From Isoetes taiwanensis (taxonomy: Eukaryota > Streptophyta > Lycopodiopsida > Isoetales > Isoetaceae): DNA of 64,000 nucleotides. Numbering within the stretch: the first letter of the stretch is position 1; each line of letters opens with the position of its first letter. Positions 19,761-30,479 of this stretch are shown in pieces. The translations under genes and the position numbers were made by a program. The stretch spans positions 2,294,001 through 2,358,000 of the forward strand of contig JAJEKV010000064.1 of assembly GCA_021234155.1 (NCBI GenBank), in the 5' to 3' direction. The notes beneath the pieces were generated by a model. It was not told where the DNA came from. It made no database searches and worked only from the letters and a program-made list of their open reading frames with translations.

Positions 19761-21409
19761 AAAGAGATTTCTTAAAAATCCCGAGTTCCTCTGTCTTTCA
19801 AGTATTTATTCTCCTTGTTGCGAGAATTTACTCTCCTTCTCAAGAGGAGGAACTATAGCTCCTCAGTTTCAAGCGCTCGGAACCAAAACCATTGCAATAA
19901 ACACCACTACTTGTTAGGCTTATAGTGCATGGGTGAGGAGCATTGCTATCTTTAATAGTGCCCAAACCGTAAAGAAGCAATAAACCTTATAAAGCAACAA
20001 TAGACCTTATGTGGGAAAATTCCAATATTTCTTCTAGAGGGAATGAACCATCTTTCTCTGTCTTAACCACTCCCACCTAGCTTTAAAGCACATTGGGCCC
20101 TGTCTTTGTCTCGACGACGGCACCGCATTGAAATATCATCATCAGAACAAACATCACTACTTATAATCAATCAAGTAGTTTCACTTTCAAGCATGAATTC
20201 CAAATGCGCATGACAAAGAGCGATGCTTGGCTCATTCTCATCTCTTTTGAGCCTCGGATGAAAAATGCGACTTGGCGACATGTTTCCCAACCAAATGGTT
20301 GTGCATAAAGACAACATTTTGCTTTTTATTCCCGGATCGGGAAGACTACATCAATGCTTGGGCATGAAGAACTTGAGACATATATCAGATGAAATCAGAT
20401 CTGCATCAACAGTGAGTTAGAATTCTAAAATCTAATTGAAATTAGAATATGCAATATCAAAGAAATGAGCACCAGAACATAATGAGAGCACGAAAATGCC
20501 CGCAACTGGCCGGATGTGTTGTCATTGCCGGATCCGCCCATTAAAGAAATGATATGCTGGATGTGTTCCAAAAGAAATGATTCATCCATTAAATCTGACG
20601 CCTGGCCTGCTCATTCAACAACAATAGCCCACGCCAATATACTTGCTTACTTGATGCATACATATATGTACATAAATGCTGATGTCATTTACGCATTACA
20701 AATATGCACCCTTATTGTTTACGCCCTCCTTCGAAGATTTACTCTATTAAATTGGGCAACAAAGGTGTTTTACTAGGCCATTGTATGGGCCCATTACCTC
20801 TTGGCCATCGTGGACGTTAAAAAATCTATGGGGCATTATAAGCATTTGTGATAACTCGCCAGGGTGTTGTTATAGGGCGTTATGGCTTGTAAACCTAAAG
20901 AAGTCCCTTTCAAGCGGCTTACCGAAAATAACCCTCTAATTGCAGAAAGGGTTATTTTCCATATCCCTTAAAGCCTTGGTCCGAGCTGGTTCTATTATCT
21001 ACGACAGAAATGGGTTAGGCTATGGGAAAGAATGGTAGAAAAATAAATGACAGAACAAAACTCGGGTAACAGAGCGCATGCATCTTCCAGCTTTCAGCTC
21101 ACGTAACTGATTATTATTTCCAGCTTAAATATTCATCTTCGGATTAGAAAGGCTTAGAGAGAGAATATAAAAAACAATGGATTCTTTTCTATGATCTTAG
21201 AAATCGTAGCAAGGATAGGAGATTTTTCAGGAACAAGGGAGTCTTTGGGGATTAAACAATGATTAGAGACAGAGGATTAAGTAAACAAACAATATCTACG
21301 TTGCACAAAAAATGTGAGGTAGAATTGAATCTCCAACAGTATGTCAAAGATATCAGAAATGGTAAGTAATTCAATGAAACAAACTAAGGTTCCTGTTAAT
21401 TCATAACAA
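19761..21409. other. No recognised gene
   Basis: One clear foldback: GAAAATAACCCT (20924-20935) and AGGGTTATTTTC (20948-20959), 12-bp perfect arms. The open frame at 20516-20776 has no family resemblance. Confidence 0.5.
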
Positions 21410-21775
21410 ATGGCATGTATATTCAGAACAGCCTAGTATGGTTTTTAGATCTACCAGCAGGTAAGTTTAGCACAACCAAGGTAGAGAGAAACTTCAAACC
21501 CCAGAACAAATTTTTCCATAAGAACCGAGAATGGTCTGGCATGCTTGATTCACAATTGTTCTGCAGAGCATAATTGTAAATTGATTCATAACTGTGAATT
21601 TGAATTGACATGGAGCAGCAGAACATAATTATACAGCTCGCTGCTCCATCCATGTCAATTCAAAACACCCAAAGATCATCGCATTCAGAAAATCATGGAA
21701 TTCAGAAAATCATCGCATCATCAGCTTGAATGCTGATAAAAGCACTGAACAACTACAGTGTGCTAGTTTTATTCA
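21410..21775 (-). pseudogene. PR-1 pseudogene, partner of the second divergent pair
   Basis: Minus-strand text matches the intact gene at 1000: signal-peptide end ('TGCTTTTATCAGCATTCAAGC'), 'GGAGCAGCGAGCTGTATAATTATG', 'CAGAACAATTGTGAATCAAGCATGCCAG', 'CTACCTTGGTTGTGCTAAA' and the tail 'AAAAACCATACTAG'. Internal segments are duplicated (GATGATTTTCTGAAT twice, ACATGG.GGAGCAG inverted), and the region between GENLF and the last third is deleted. It lies head-to-head with the PR-1 gene at 22389. Confidence 0.75.
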
Positions 21776-22388
21776 ATTCGATAATTTCAATCACGTGCCT
21801 GTTTGAAGAATTCTGTAACAGGAAGAATTCTGTAACAGGACGTATGCCTTTCTCAGTCTAAGCCTAAACGATTGAATAATTCCTCTTCTTATTCTAACTA
21901 GGAGACAATTGGGATATTTCCATGTTATTATCCACGAGACTAGACTTATCAATACCATGATATTTCCATGTTATTGAGTTATTTCCATGTTATTATCCAT
22001 TGTTCATCCCATTCATTAGCCCAAATCTTGCTTAATTACGAGAAAGAATTTTAATTGAAATTGTTCCCTTTCTTTCGTGGAGAGGTTGAGGACTAAAACG
22101 TGGCAAAATGAGTTACGTCTTTCTAAACTAGACGAGACGTTGGTTTAGTATCCTACATTTGGTTTAATGTAAGGAAAAGCCAAGCAAGTTGCCTTTGCTC
22201 TAAAGGAATAGAATAGAATAGAATAGAAAGGGAGGACAAACCAAAAAGCATTGTGATTTTTGAAAGGTCATTCAAGCTTATGTCTACAAACTTGATTCAA
22301 AGATTAACAACGTGGAGTGTCGGGCAAAGCATAGTTGTTGCACTATAAAAGAGCAACAAAATATGATCAAGTTCATAGCATCATAAAC
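21776..22388. promoter_or_regulatory. Second divergent PR-1 intergenic region (inverted copy of 13-999)
   Basis: Bases 22060-22320 match the minus strand of 60-330. Bases 21790-21960 match the minus strand of the block upstream of the 1000 gene ('ATGGAAATATCCCAATTGTCTC'). TATA box of the rightward gene at 22344-22350. An (ATAGA)n slippage tract sits at 22209-22230. Confidence 0.65.
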
Positions 22389-22879
22389 ATGGCAAATGCA
22401 TGGATAGCTTTATTGGCGATATGGAGCTGTTTTTTGATTGGCAGTGAAGCCACTGACAAAGATGAGTTTCTGCAAGCTCATAACACAGCCAGGGCAAATG
22501 TTGGTGTTGGGGCAATGACATGGAGCAGTAGTTTATATGACTATGCTCTCTCTTATGCCCAGAGCCAGCATGAAAACTGTAAAAATGGAAAATTGGTCCA
22601 TTCTGGTGGCTCTTATGGTGAGAACCTCTTCGGGGATCGGGCAAGGATTATAGCCCTTCTGATGCAGTGGCAAGTTGGGTTGACGAGAAGAAAAACTACA
22701 ACTATGATTCCAATTCTTGTAAAACTAATGCAGTCTGTGGCCACTACACTCAAGTTGTTTGGAAAAACTCTGTCAACCTTGGTTGTGCTAAGTATACTTG
22801 CGATTCCAGCAAACCCACAGTTTATATTATTTGCAGCTATGATCCTCGTGGTAACTATAAAGGTCAAAAACCGTATTAG
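22389..22879 (+). pseudogene. PR1: PR-1 gene with a single frameshift
   Basis: The first 81 codons encode a signal peptide (MANAWIALLAIWSCF..., cleavage near residues 19-21), then HNTARANVG and HSGGSYGENLF. Immediately after GENLF (around 22631) one base is missing relative to the intact paralogue. The next frame continues the CAP domain without a break to its natural stop: ASWVDEKKNYNYDSN, GHYTQVVWKN, CSYDPRGNYKGQKPY, ending at 22879. The domain is thus full length at the DNA level, and the C-terminal CAPE-type peptide is conserved. As assembled, translation would instead run into unrelated codons to 22961. Recent inactivation or a sequencing error at a run of G are both possible. TATA at 22344-22350. 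Confidence 0.85.
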
Positions 22880-23015
22880 TTTAAGTGCTCAAGTAAACAT
22901 TAATGAGCTTGTATCCTACCTTGCATGGATTAAGGTAAATAAGTACGTCCTCTTTATGTAATTTGGCACAATACAGAGAGGATGTCTAGTTAATGTAATT
23001 CAAGGTCAAATATTC

Positions 23016-24060
23016 TTCTTTTTTTTTTTCTTTGTTTTTTCTGAGGGTAAGAATATGATATATATTAATTAAAAAGTGTACTATTGTACATGTTTCCTAT
23101 ATATAAGAATAGTAAGCAATGAATCAAAATTGCCAAGTTATACAAGGACCAACCTTTGCAAGTTGAGGCTCGGATCATCCCCACGATCATCCTCAGATAT
23201 CCAGTCACATTTAAAGAACATATAGAAGCCTTGAATCTGATATAGATGATGGGCTAAAGCCATAAGTGCCATCTCCATATTAAAGATGTTCTTCAGCTTG
23301 TCTAAAGAAAAGTTTTGCCCACCAATAGCAATTCCATACCTATGCTTCCAGATTGCCCAAAACACTATATTAACCAACAATTCTGATACTATATCCCCAT
23401 CAGTTACCACCAATATCTCTGACCATAGACAATGTACCATCCTAATACCAATGAGAGGACATACGCACTCCTAAAAGTCCAAAACCTTGGGGCAAAAAAA
23501 TAAATGTGAGAGAGTTTCAGTATTATTGCAGCCAAGTGGCAACTGTCGAGCAATCCCCTTTGATGGAGCACCTCCATAGTGCTGATTCTACCCTGCAAGG
23601 CTAACCACCTAAAGAATTGTAACCTTCTTGAGCATAGGGTTGACCATGAATTGATTAGTAGTTTTATAGACAGCATGTCATCCACAACTAATTTGCCAGC
23701 AGCTTTTAGGGGGGAGCCCAGGCGAAGGAGGCGGTAGATAGTGCTAAGAACATACTTCTCTTCTGATTGAGAGTAATGGTCGTTACATTGTCATCCAAAG
23801 TCCCAATCATACAATCCAACTTTCTCACATCACAATTAATTCCTGCATGCAATCTAACTCTACAAACAACACAAGGAATGAGAAGCCCGGTAGCAAGGAT
23901 TTGGAAGCTGATATTTTCGACAAAATCGCCGAAAAATTGATTGAACTCAGGACTAGGTTTGAGAAGGTCTACTGAAATACAGCTCTTGGGGTCCTCATTC
24001 AGCCTATTATCCATACAAATAAATTCTTGGAGGTCAAATATTAGATCATTGTGCAACTAG
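23016..24060 (-). mobile_element. LINE remnant with reverse-transcriptase C-terminal region (minus strand)
   Basis: From 24056 down: a frame to 23706 without a clear domain; then FFRWLALQGRISTMEVLHQR with LSHIYFFAPRFW (23404-23685), the zinc-binding 'zf-RVT' region found after plant LINE reverse transcriptases; then VNIVFWAIWKHR (23138-23440), the usual sequel. The three parts are in different frames. A T-run on plus at 23019-23030 corresponds to a poly(A) tail on the element's strand. The reverse transcriptase domain itself is missing, so this is a 5'-truncated dead copy, from a different LINE lineage than the copies at 24.8, 46.6 and 53 kb. Confidence 0.65.
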
Positions 24061-24481
24061 GAAAATAACCACAAGGCTTATAATTTATGTGATGAGGATG
24101 TTGAAGTTTGAACTTATATTTATATCCTTATAGTTCTAACTAATTATATTATATACAAGAATTAAGGGCCTGCAAAGTCAGCATCCTTGGGAGATTATGA
24201 CAAAATAGTTTATTTTCCTTTTTTTTTTTGTTTTCTTTGAGATATCATTACCTCAACCTATAATTCAAGAACTTTATTTTCTTCAATAATTGTACTTTGT
24301 TAAGTTGATTGGCTATGTGTAATGGATAATGTATTGGTGGATGCCATTGGGCCAATTTAGCTGCATGACAAAGTGGCAAATATACACACATTGCTACAGT
24401 TGTCTTGGTCATGACTATGTGAACAATTTAAACTCATAAATGGGTTAATTGATTTACTCGATAGTGTTACAGATACATAAA

Positions 24482-24515
24482 ATACTAGTAATGGTGCCCA
24501 GCACTGTTGGGCATA
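24482..24515 (-). mobile_element. Second Helitron-like 3' terminus
   Basis: Same end as at 13092. On minus: a hairpin GCCCAAC-AGT-GCTGGGC with one mismatch, then ACCATTA, CTAG, and host T. Similarity to the 13-kb copy stops after about 60 bp, as expected when only Helitron ends are conserved. 24516-24737 holds no gene. Confidence 0.5.
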
Positions 24516-24761
24516 ATTTTAGAACCTGTAAATGTTGGGGACGTATGCATTTGCATATTACAGTAACTTCTAGGCCATTGGAATTGTGAACATGTGTACA
24601 ATAACTTCTAGGTCATTGGATCATTGTGACATGTAATTTGCAAGTGGTCATGTCAATGAGTTGTTGATGTTGTGTAATAAATCTTATATAGTCGCTCTTT
24701 ATGATGTTGTGTAATAAATCTCATATGGTCTCCCTCCCTCCCTCCCTCCCTCCCTTATTTG

Positions 24762-26160
24762 AATGAATGTGAAGATGTTGTGGTGAGTAATACTGGAGTC
24801 AAACAGGGTTGTCCCTTATCTCCTACCTTGTTCGGGTTGTTTATCGATGAGATGGAAAACTGGATGATGGAACATGGAGGGGATGGGACATTGGTGAATG
24901 GCTATATGATATTGCCTTTGCTTTATGCAGATATGATGTAGTCATCCTGTCTCGCTCAGTAACAGGGATGCAGAAACATTTGGATGCTCTCGCACATTTT
25001 TGTGATAGCAAAGGGATGCAGTAAATTTAGCAAAAACAAAACTGATAGTCTTTGGAGCTAATAAGACAGAACATCTGGCATTTTATTATAAGGGCATGTC
25101 AGTAGAGTTGGTAAACTCGTATAAATATCTGGAAGTGGAAGTTGATAAGAGCCCTAGTTGGAATATGGCTGTAGAACACAGAGTGAATGCGGGATTGAAA
25201 GCCTTATATAGCATGCAATGTAGAAGTGGTAAAGCTGAAATTTGTAATTTTAAAATGAAAAAGATGTTATATAAGACGCTTGTTCAGACAGTATTGCTAT
25301 ATGGATGTGAGATTTGGGGGCCAGGATTGGCGGCAGATACATGGAAAAGGGTGGAGAAAGTGCAGAAGAAGTTTCTTAGAACGGAATTGGGTACAAAAGC
25401 ACAAACTCCATATGATATGCTATTGGCCGAATGTGGTATGTTGCCTGTTGAAGCAGAAGCTTTGTGTAAGTTGCTTACATATCTTTATAAGATACAATTT
25501 GAAAGGGCCGATGATAGTTTGCCGCATTTGGCAATAGAAGAGACAAAGATGAAGGGTTGGTATGCTGACGTGGAGGAATGGATGTGGAAGTGGAGACTAA
25601 ATATGCAGGATTTGTGTATACATCATAAGGATATCCGAGTATGGGTTACAGAACATGTTACTATGGAATTGGAGAGTTCCAGAAAAAAAAGAGTCATACA
25701 GACAGTATATTAATCCAGAACTCCAAGAGGCCAGGTACCTGGGAGAAGGTATTTCTTTGAAACTTAGACACTCCATTAGTAGAATGAGACTTAGTTCGCA
25801 CAGGCTGGGGGTGGAAGTTGGTAGTTGGGGAGATATCCCGCATGAAATGTAATATGCAGGAAGTGGAGGATGAGAACATGTGCTTTTAAGATGCCCAACC
25901 TATGTGGAAATCCGAAACATGTACAATATCTCGGTGTCAACTCTACTGGAGTTTTTTAATTTGGAAGGTAAACTTATTGGGAAGTTTATAAGAGATGTCC
26001 TAAATATGAGAGAACAAATTAGCCATAATTCATTGTTGAGAGAAGACTTGGGAGAGGAGGCTAATACATTATCTGAGGATGCATTAGATGATATTTTCTA
26101 TAATGTTGAATGTACTTGTTGAACGTCTCATAGACCTGGTGGTCTGCAGACGTGAATAAA
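24762..26160 (+). mobile_element. LINE copy 1, 5'-truncated, reverse transcriptase damaged
   Basis: Begins inside the reverse transcriptase (GVKQGCPLSPTLFGLFIDEM), just after a (CTCC)n tract. The catalytic YADD box is broken by a deletion (LLYADMM, about 24924-24938). Then come a frameshift and a stop, followed by a long open frame (25096-25713): SYKYLEVEVDKSPSWNMAVE, LLYGCEIWGPGL, TPYDMLLAECGMLP. The C-terminal frame (25880-26122) starts in a degraded zinc-finger (EHVLLRCPTY). The 3' UTR has a stem-loop (26132-26145), GAATAAA and an (ATTTC)n tail to 26180. Family members are non-LTR retrotransposons that insert by target-primed reverse transcription. This copy is dead. Confidence 0.8.
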
Positions 26161-26177
26161 AAACATTTCATTTCATT

Positions 26178-26180
<3 letters not shown>

Positions 26181-26220
<40 letters not shown>

Positions 26221-26232
26221 TCTCTCTCTCTC
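26181..26232. repeat. (CT)n microsatellite
   Basis: About 50 bp of CT following the LINE tail. It forms the left boundary of the Harbinger-type unit. Confidence 0.9.
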
Positions 26233-26560
26233 GCGTCAACCACATGCTCGTAAAAAAAATCCATCTCTCGTCACATACACGGTTCCTCCCGAAATGTAAC
26301 GTATTTTTTGGGAGGAGAGGAGAGATGATTGTCTCGAGGCTTAAATGCCCTCGTTATTGGCGAGAATTTTTGCTGTTTGCGGATTTTCGATCGTGCATCA
26401 ATTCCGCCGACGAGAGAAAAATGTGGGATAATTCGATCGTAACGTTCAATTGGAGCCAAATTGTGGGATATTCAAGCCTGTTTTTCTTGGTTCTTGGGCT
26501 ATGTGGGATAATTCATTTCTAGTTTTCCCTCCCCATTCTTTCGATTCCGGCTACTAAACC

Positions 26561-27913
26561 ATGGATCCGGTCATTCTTGGTATGATTGCCATGCTTTTTC
26601 GGGCTTTGACACTCGGATTTGCATTACAGAGATACTGCTTGCAGCTATTGGAACTCAACGAGCTCGAAGACCCAATGACCCTGTTCGATGATCAGGTTTT
26701 AGAGGATAACAATGGTATGTTTTTTTGCGCATCTGCAGCTTTAATGGTTGCGGGTTCCAGCAGGGTTAGAAGACCACCAAGAAGATTTTGGATTGCTCCA
26801 AGGCAAAGAACCCAATGGGATAATATCGATAACCATGCATGGAATTGTATAGCTTCTTTTGAAGATGATATGTGGCACCAATTTTACAGGATGAAGAGAG
26901 CCACATTTGAGAGATTGGTAGGTTTAATTGTGCCTTATCTTGTCAGGCCCGGGAATAAAGTAAGGCCCCCTGTTGATCCAAGGAAAGCAGTTGCTATGGT
27001 TCTGTATTTTCTTGCACACGGGGATATGCCCTTACATGTCGGACAGAGATTTTATGTTGGGAAAGCAACAGTACAGAAATATACCAAGAAAGTCACGCTT
27101 GTATTGGCTTCGAAGACAATGCTGTACAAACGTTTTGTTGCAATGCCTACAGGTGCAAGATTAACTCAGTGTATTAAGGAATTCCATGATGCAACTGGGT
27201 TGCCCAATATATATGGTGCAGTTGACGGTTCCCATATTTTTTTATGGAGGAAACCCAAAAAGAAGGACAATGGGGAAGACTATTACAGCAGACATAAGAG
27301 GCACTCATGTCTCATGCAAGGAATTGTGACACATAGCAGACTGTTTATAAATGTTTGTGTAACAAGAACAGGTTCAGTCCATGATTCCAACCAGTTCAAG
27401 AAAAGTTCCATTTACAATAAAATTGCCTCAAAACAAATTTTACAGGAACCTGTGGTGACCCTCAGTGGCAGAAAGCTGAAGAAAGGGCAGCCTACTGACC
27501 AGGAAGTTCAGGTAACTATTCCACCATTACTATTAGGTGATTCAGCTTATTCCAGCAGACCCTTTCTCCTTAAAGTCTTTCCTCAAAATCAGGGTGCATA
27601 TGGTAAGTTTAACAAAAGGATATGTAGGGCAGAGTGTGTAGAAAATGGTTTTGGCATTGTCAAGGAAAAGTTTAGAATTCTGAAACACTTGCCTGTGCAT
27701 GTTGGCAAAGCTTCCAAGATCATACATGCATGTTGTGTTCTTTGGAACTTTTGTATAATGGAAGACAAGGGTTGGGATATGCTGCCAATTGAAGAAGACC
27801 ATCCACCAATATATTACTATGAAACAGAAGCCATGAACAGGTCCTTAAAAAAACAGGGTGATCAAATGAGGCACGTGCTATTTGAGAATCTGGATGGGCA
27901 TGTCATCCTTTGA
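26561..27913 (+). CDS. PIF/Harbinger transposase (DDE nuclease)
   Basis: Intact frame of 450 residues. The N-terminal quarter has a helix-turn-helix-like region (FYRMKRATFERLV at 108-120, then PVDPRKAVAMVLYFLAHGD at 137-155). The nuclease core shows AVDGSHI with D222, GSVHDSNQF with D275, LLGDSAYSS with D327 and VENGFGIVKEKFRIL with E361. D222, D327 and E361 are the expected DDE triad. Length is normal for plant Harbinger transposases. It cuts and pastes the element's ends with a Myb-like partner, encoded here on the other strand (29220-30239 plus 45911-46077). The start was chosen as the first ATG after a short leader; it may be late. This is the best-preserved transposase in the window and could still be functional, but its partner gene is broken. 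Confidence 0.9.
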   Translation: MDPVILGMIAMLFRALTLGFALQRYCLQLLELNELEDPMTLFDDQVLEDNNGMFFCASAALMVAGSSRVRRPPRRFWIAPRQRTQWDNIDNHAWNCIASFEDDMWHQFYRMKRATFERLVGLIVPYLVRPGNKVRPPVDPRKAVAMVLYFLAHGDMPLHVGQRFYVGKATVQKYTKKVTLVLASKTMLYKRFVAMPTGARLTQCIKEFHDATGLPNIYGAVDGSHIFLWRKPKKKDNGEDYYSRHKRHSCLMQGIVTHSRLFINVCVTRTGSVHDSNQFKKSSIYNKIASKQILQEPVVTLSGRKLKKGQPTDQEVQVTIPPLLLGDSAYSSRPFLLKVFPQNQGAYGKFNKRICRAECVENGFGIVKEKFRILKHLPVHVGKASKIIHACCVLWNFCIMEDKGWDMLPIEEDHPPIYYYETEAMNRSLKKQGDQMRHVLFENLDGHVIL

Positions 27914-28455
27914 ATGAACGATTTTTGTAACCAATAAAATGAAATTCATTTTAAATTGTATATAATTTGATCTCTTTAATTCTGAATTGTTAATCGATTG
28001 TTACAAAACGATACAAAGTCATTATGATAACCTGTCATTATCAGAACTGAACAGCAATTCACATGCATTTCTGAGTCAAATGAGTTGACATTGATACACA
28101 TAAAATACTATAACATTTCAACAACAGTGGAAAATGAAGGTAAACACATTTTGTATTCAAAGGAAATTTAGTACATTTTTTAGATGCCTTTGTTCAAAAG
28201 CAAAGGCGATATCTCAGCAACCGAAGTTACAATCTAAGAGCATAGGCAGTCAAAGAGCAAAGGTCACACCTTCCAAATGGCATAGGCAACCTGCATAGGG
28301 TATCTGCACAGGTTTCTTCTGTCAGCAAAACTCAGCAAAAAAAAAAAAATGGCATGCAAGCCATTTTATACATGACAGATTCCTGTGGCAAATTGCAAAT
28401 ATGAAACAAAAAAAAAAAAAAAAAAAAACAGATGAAACATAACAATTTTTATTCT

Positions 28456-29022
28456 CTACATCCTGGGACAAAGGGCACACTGGAAGGTAATGTTTCGTAT
28501 CTCTTCAAGGCACCATTTTTCGTTGTGCCTAACGTAAACACTCTCCATGTGGACAGACCTGTTTCTTGCAGAATTAGCAGCCCATTCCAAAACATCTACA
28601 TCAATAGAAACCCCCATTTTGAAGAAAGTAGTGACTGTCTCTTTGGAATAATGGCAATGGATCAGCTTGTGGCTCAAGACTTCCCTTACGGGTTTGCGAA
28701 ATTTGGGTGAAGGGGAGGAGAACTGACTTTCTTGATCCTGTTCCTCGGCCGAAGAGTCCTCATCAGAAACATGATTCTCTTGAAACTGATTCTCCAAACC
28801 GAGGGCATGTCCGAAGCGCCTAGAATCCCCACTGCTGTCGGGAAGAACTTCCTCACTGGAAGTGGGCCAGGAATCATGATCAGAATAATAGGGTATTTCA
28901 CTGGAAGAGGAAGAAGTTGTTGGCGGAGTTCGATAAGATGAAGACTTGGAAGAACTCGAGCTCGAAGAGCTCGAACTAGGGCTTGGAGAGCGTTGGCGCT
29001 TTCTGCCCACGACTCTCTCCAT
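28456..29022 (-). CDS. Ser-rich hypothetical protein inside the Harbinger-type unit
   Basis: 188 residues from the ATG at 29022. Residues about 6-60 are an RKRQRSPSP basic stretch, a long Ser run and SSSSEIPYYSD. Then an acidic region (SDEDSSAEEQDQES) and a conserved-looking C-terminal third (HKLIHCHYSKETVTTFFKMG, DVLEWAANSARNRS, HNEKWCLEEIRNITFQCALC). Not recognised. Same strand and orientation as the Myb-like gene, 200 bp downstream of its last exon. Most Harbinger elements carry only two genes, so this may be a third ORF, a captured host fragment or a chance frame. The basic Ser-rich N-terminus suggests nuclear location (inference). Confidence 0.45.
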   Translation of the reverse strand: MERVVGRKRQRSPSPSSSSSSSSSSKSSSYRTPPTTSSSSSEIPYYSDHDSWPTSSEEVLPDSSGDSRRFGHALGLENQFQENHVSDEDSSAEEQDQESQFSSPSPKFRKPVREVLSHKLIHCHYSKETVTTFFKMGVSIDVDVLEWAANSARNRSVHMESVYVRHNEKWCLEEIRNITFQCALCPRM

Positions 29023-29219
29023 GTCTTCGAATTGGTTTGCATGCAAGAATTGGAGGAAGCTTAAGTAGCCTTTACGAAATTGGATGATCGTGACTAGTAG
29101 GCAATATTTAATACGAAAAAACAGGGCTGTACAACTTCTTTAATATTTAAGAATACTGGTGGGTTTTGAGACAGTTCCAAAAAAGAATTTCTAAAAAGCA
29201 AATAACTGAAAACGAACCT

Positions 29220-30239
29220 TTAGTCCTTCTTATTGGCAGCAAGTTTGGCAATTTCGAGCAATGTCTCCTTTGTCATTTCACATATGCTTTGAGTCATTGC
29301 AGCCATGGACTCTGCAATTTTCAGACTGTTTGCAGACCTTATTGTTTCCAATTCCCTGACCAACTCAATTTTTCTTGCACTTTCTTCTTTGAGGAAATCT
29401 CACCTCAGTGTCCCCAAATGTGCTTGCCATTTGTGATATTCCCATTGCAATGTCCTCATCTATTTGCAACCTGGACTTCTTTCTACTTGTAGGTTTTCCA
29501 CAAACTCCAGACTGATTACATGCAGCTGATGTAGGACTTGAAGAATCTGTCTGGTTTCCTGTTGGTGTCCTATTGATTGGAATTTCTGGCATCACTGGAC
29601 TGCTTGGATTTCCCGCGTTCACATCATTGTTTGAATTGGGTGGATCAGCAAAGTGGTCTTCAAATGCTGCATCTGTTCCAACAGTTTCAAAGAAACTGTC
29701 ATTCATGAAAGATTCTGAGTAATTAGTATGCAAGTCTGCAGCCTCGAAAGCTTCATTGCCAAATTCACCATCATCACCAGCACCTGGTATTGGATTATCA
29801 GAGGTAACACCATATTTAACTTCTTCCATTCTGTCATACCACTGCCAAGTTGATGGTTCAGAACCTGTATGGCTACAAGCCTCCTTCTCATCTTTAAATT
29901 TAGCTTGCAGCTTATCCCATTTGTTCTTTAGTTGTCTCAGCTCCACTAAACCCCCAACAAAGGGCTGCAATTTCATCATAATTTCCCTCCATTGTGTGTT
30001 GGAGAGGTTGAGGGTGCCTCCGGTTACCAATTTCATCTCGTTCAGGAGATTGAGGAATGTGGAGACACCGTGATCTGTCCATTGCACAGGGGACTTCCTA
30101 TTCTTTGTGTCTATCGCTTTCGAATTTTCCTTCTCATGCACAACAATAGCCAAAGCAGAATCGGTTTCTAAAGATTCACTCACAATATCAGAGGATGCCT
30201 GAATTTCGCTGAATACACGCTTGGATCTCTTTTCTTTTG
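29220..30239 (-). pseudogene. Harbinger Myb/SANT-like partner protein, main part (two exons)
   Basis: Exon 29404-30239 contains a Myb/SANT-like DNA-binding domain: VQWTDHGVSTFLNLLNEMK, NTQWREIMMKLQPFV, ELRQLKNKWDKLQAKF. An acidic, Asn/Pro/Ser-rich linker and a basic GKPTSRKKSRL stretch follow. A GAG|GTGAG donor at 29404 and a GCAGAG acceptor let it join 29220-29309, which gives SMAAMTQSICEMTKETLLEI and the stop: the usual helical tail of these proteins. The 5' end is missing here; the frame has no ATG before the transposon junction at 30240. It resumes at 45911-46077. The protein binds element ends and is required with the transposase for transposition in known plant Harbinger/PIF systems. 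Confidence 0.8.
30236..30239. repeat. Target-site duplication, left copy (TTTG)
   Basis: TTTG abuts the left inverted repeat. TTTG at 45911-45914 abuts the right one. Deleting the insert with one copy leaves the Myb-like frame open across the junction. Confidence 0.75.
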
Positions 30240-30269
30240 GGGTGTAAATATGGTAATGCTACCCAAAAA
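30240..30269 (+). repeat. Left terminal inverted repeat
   Basis: Identical over 30 bases to the reverse complement of 45881-45910. Followed by AGCACTTAGCACCTAAAGC, subterminal motifs shared with the right end. Confidence 0.85.
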
Positions 30270-30479
30270 AACGCGAAAGCACTTAGCACCTAAAGCACTT
30301 CCAAGCACTTAGCAACCCGTAGTTATACCTCCCACAATCTCGACCTCGGTTCCCGCGCGCACCTAGCTTCCAGCACCTTCCTTTTTTTTTTATCCCAATT
30401 TGTGTTTCTTTTGCTCTGTTTTTCTCCCGCTCACATCATAGATCAATTATCCGGAACTTACATTCGTGAATCGATTACA

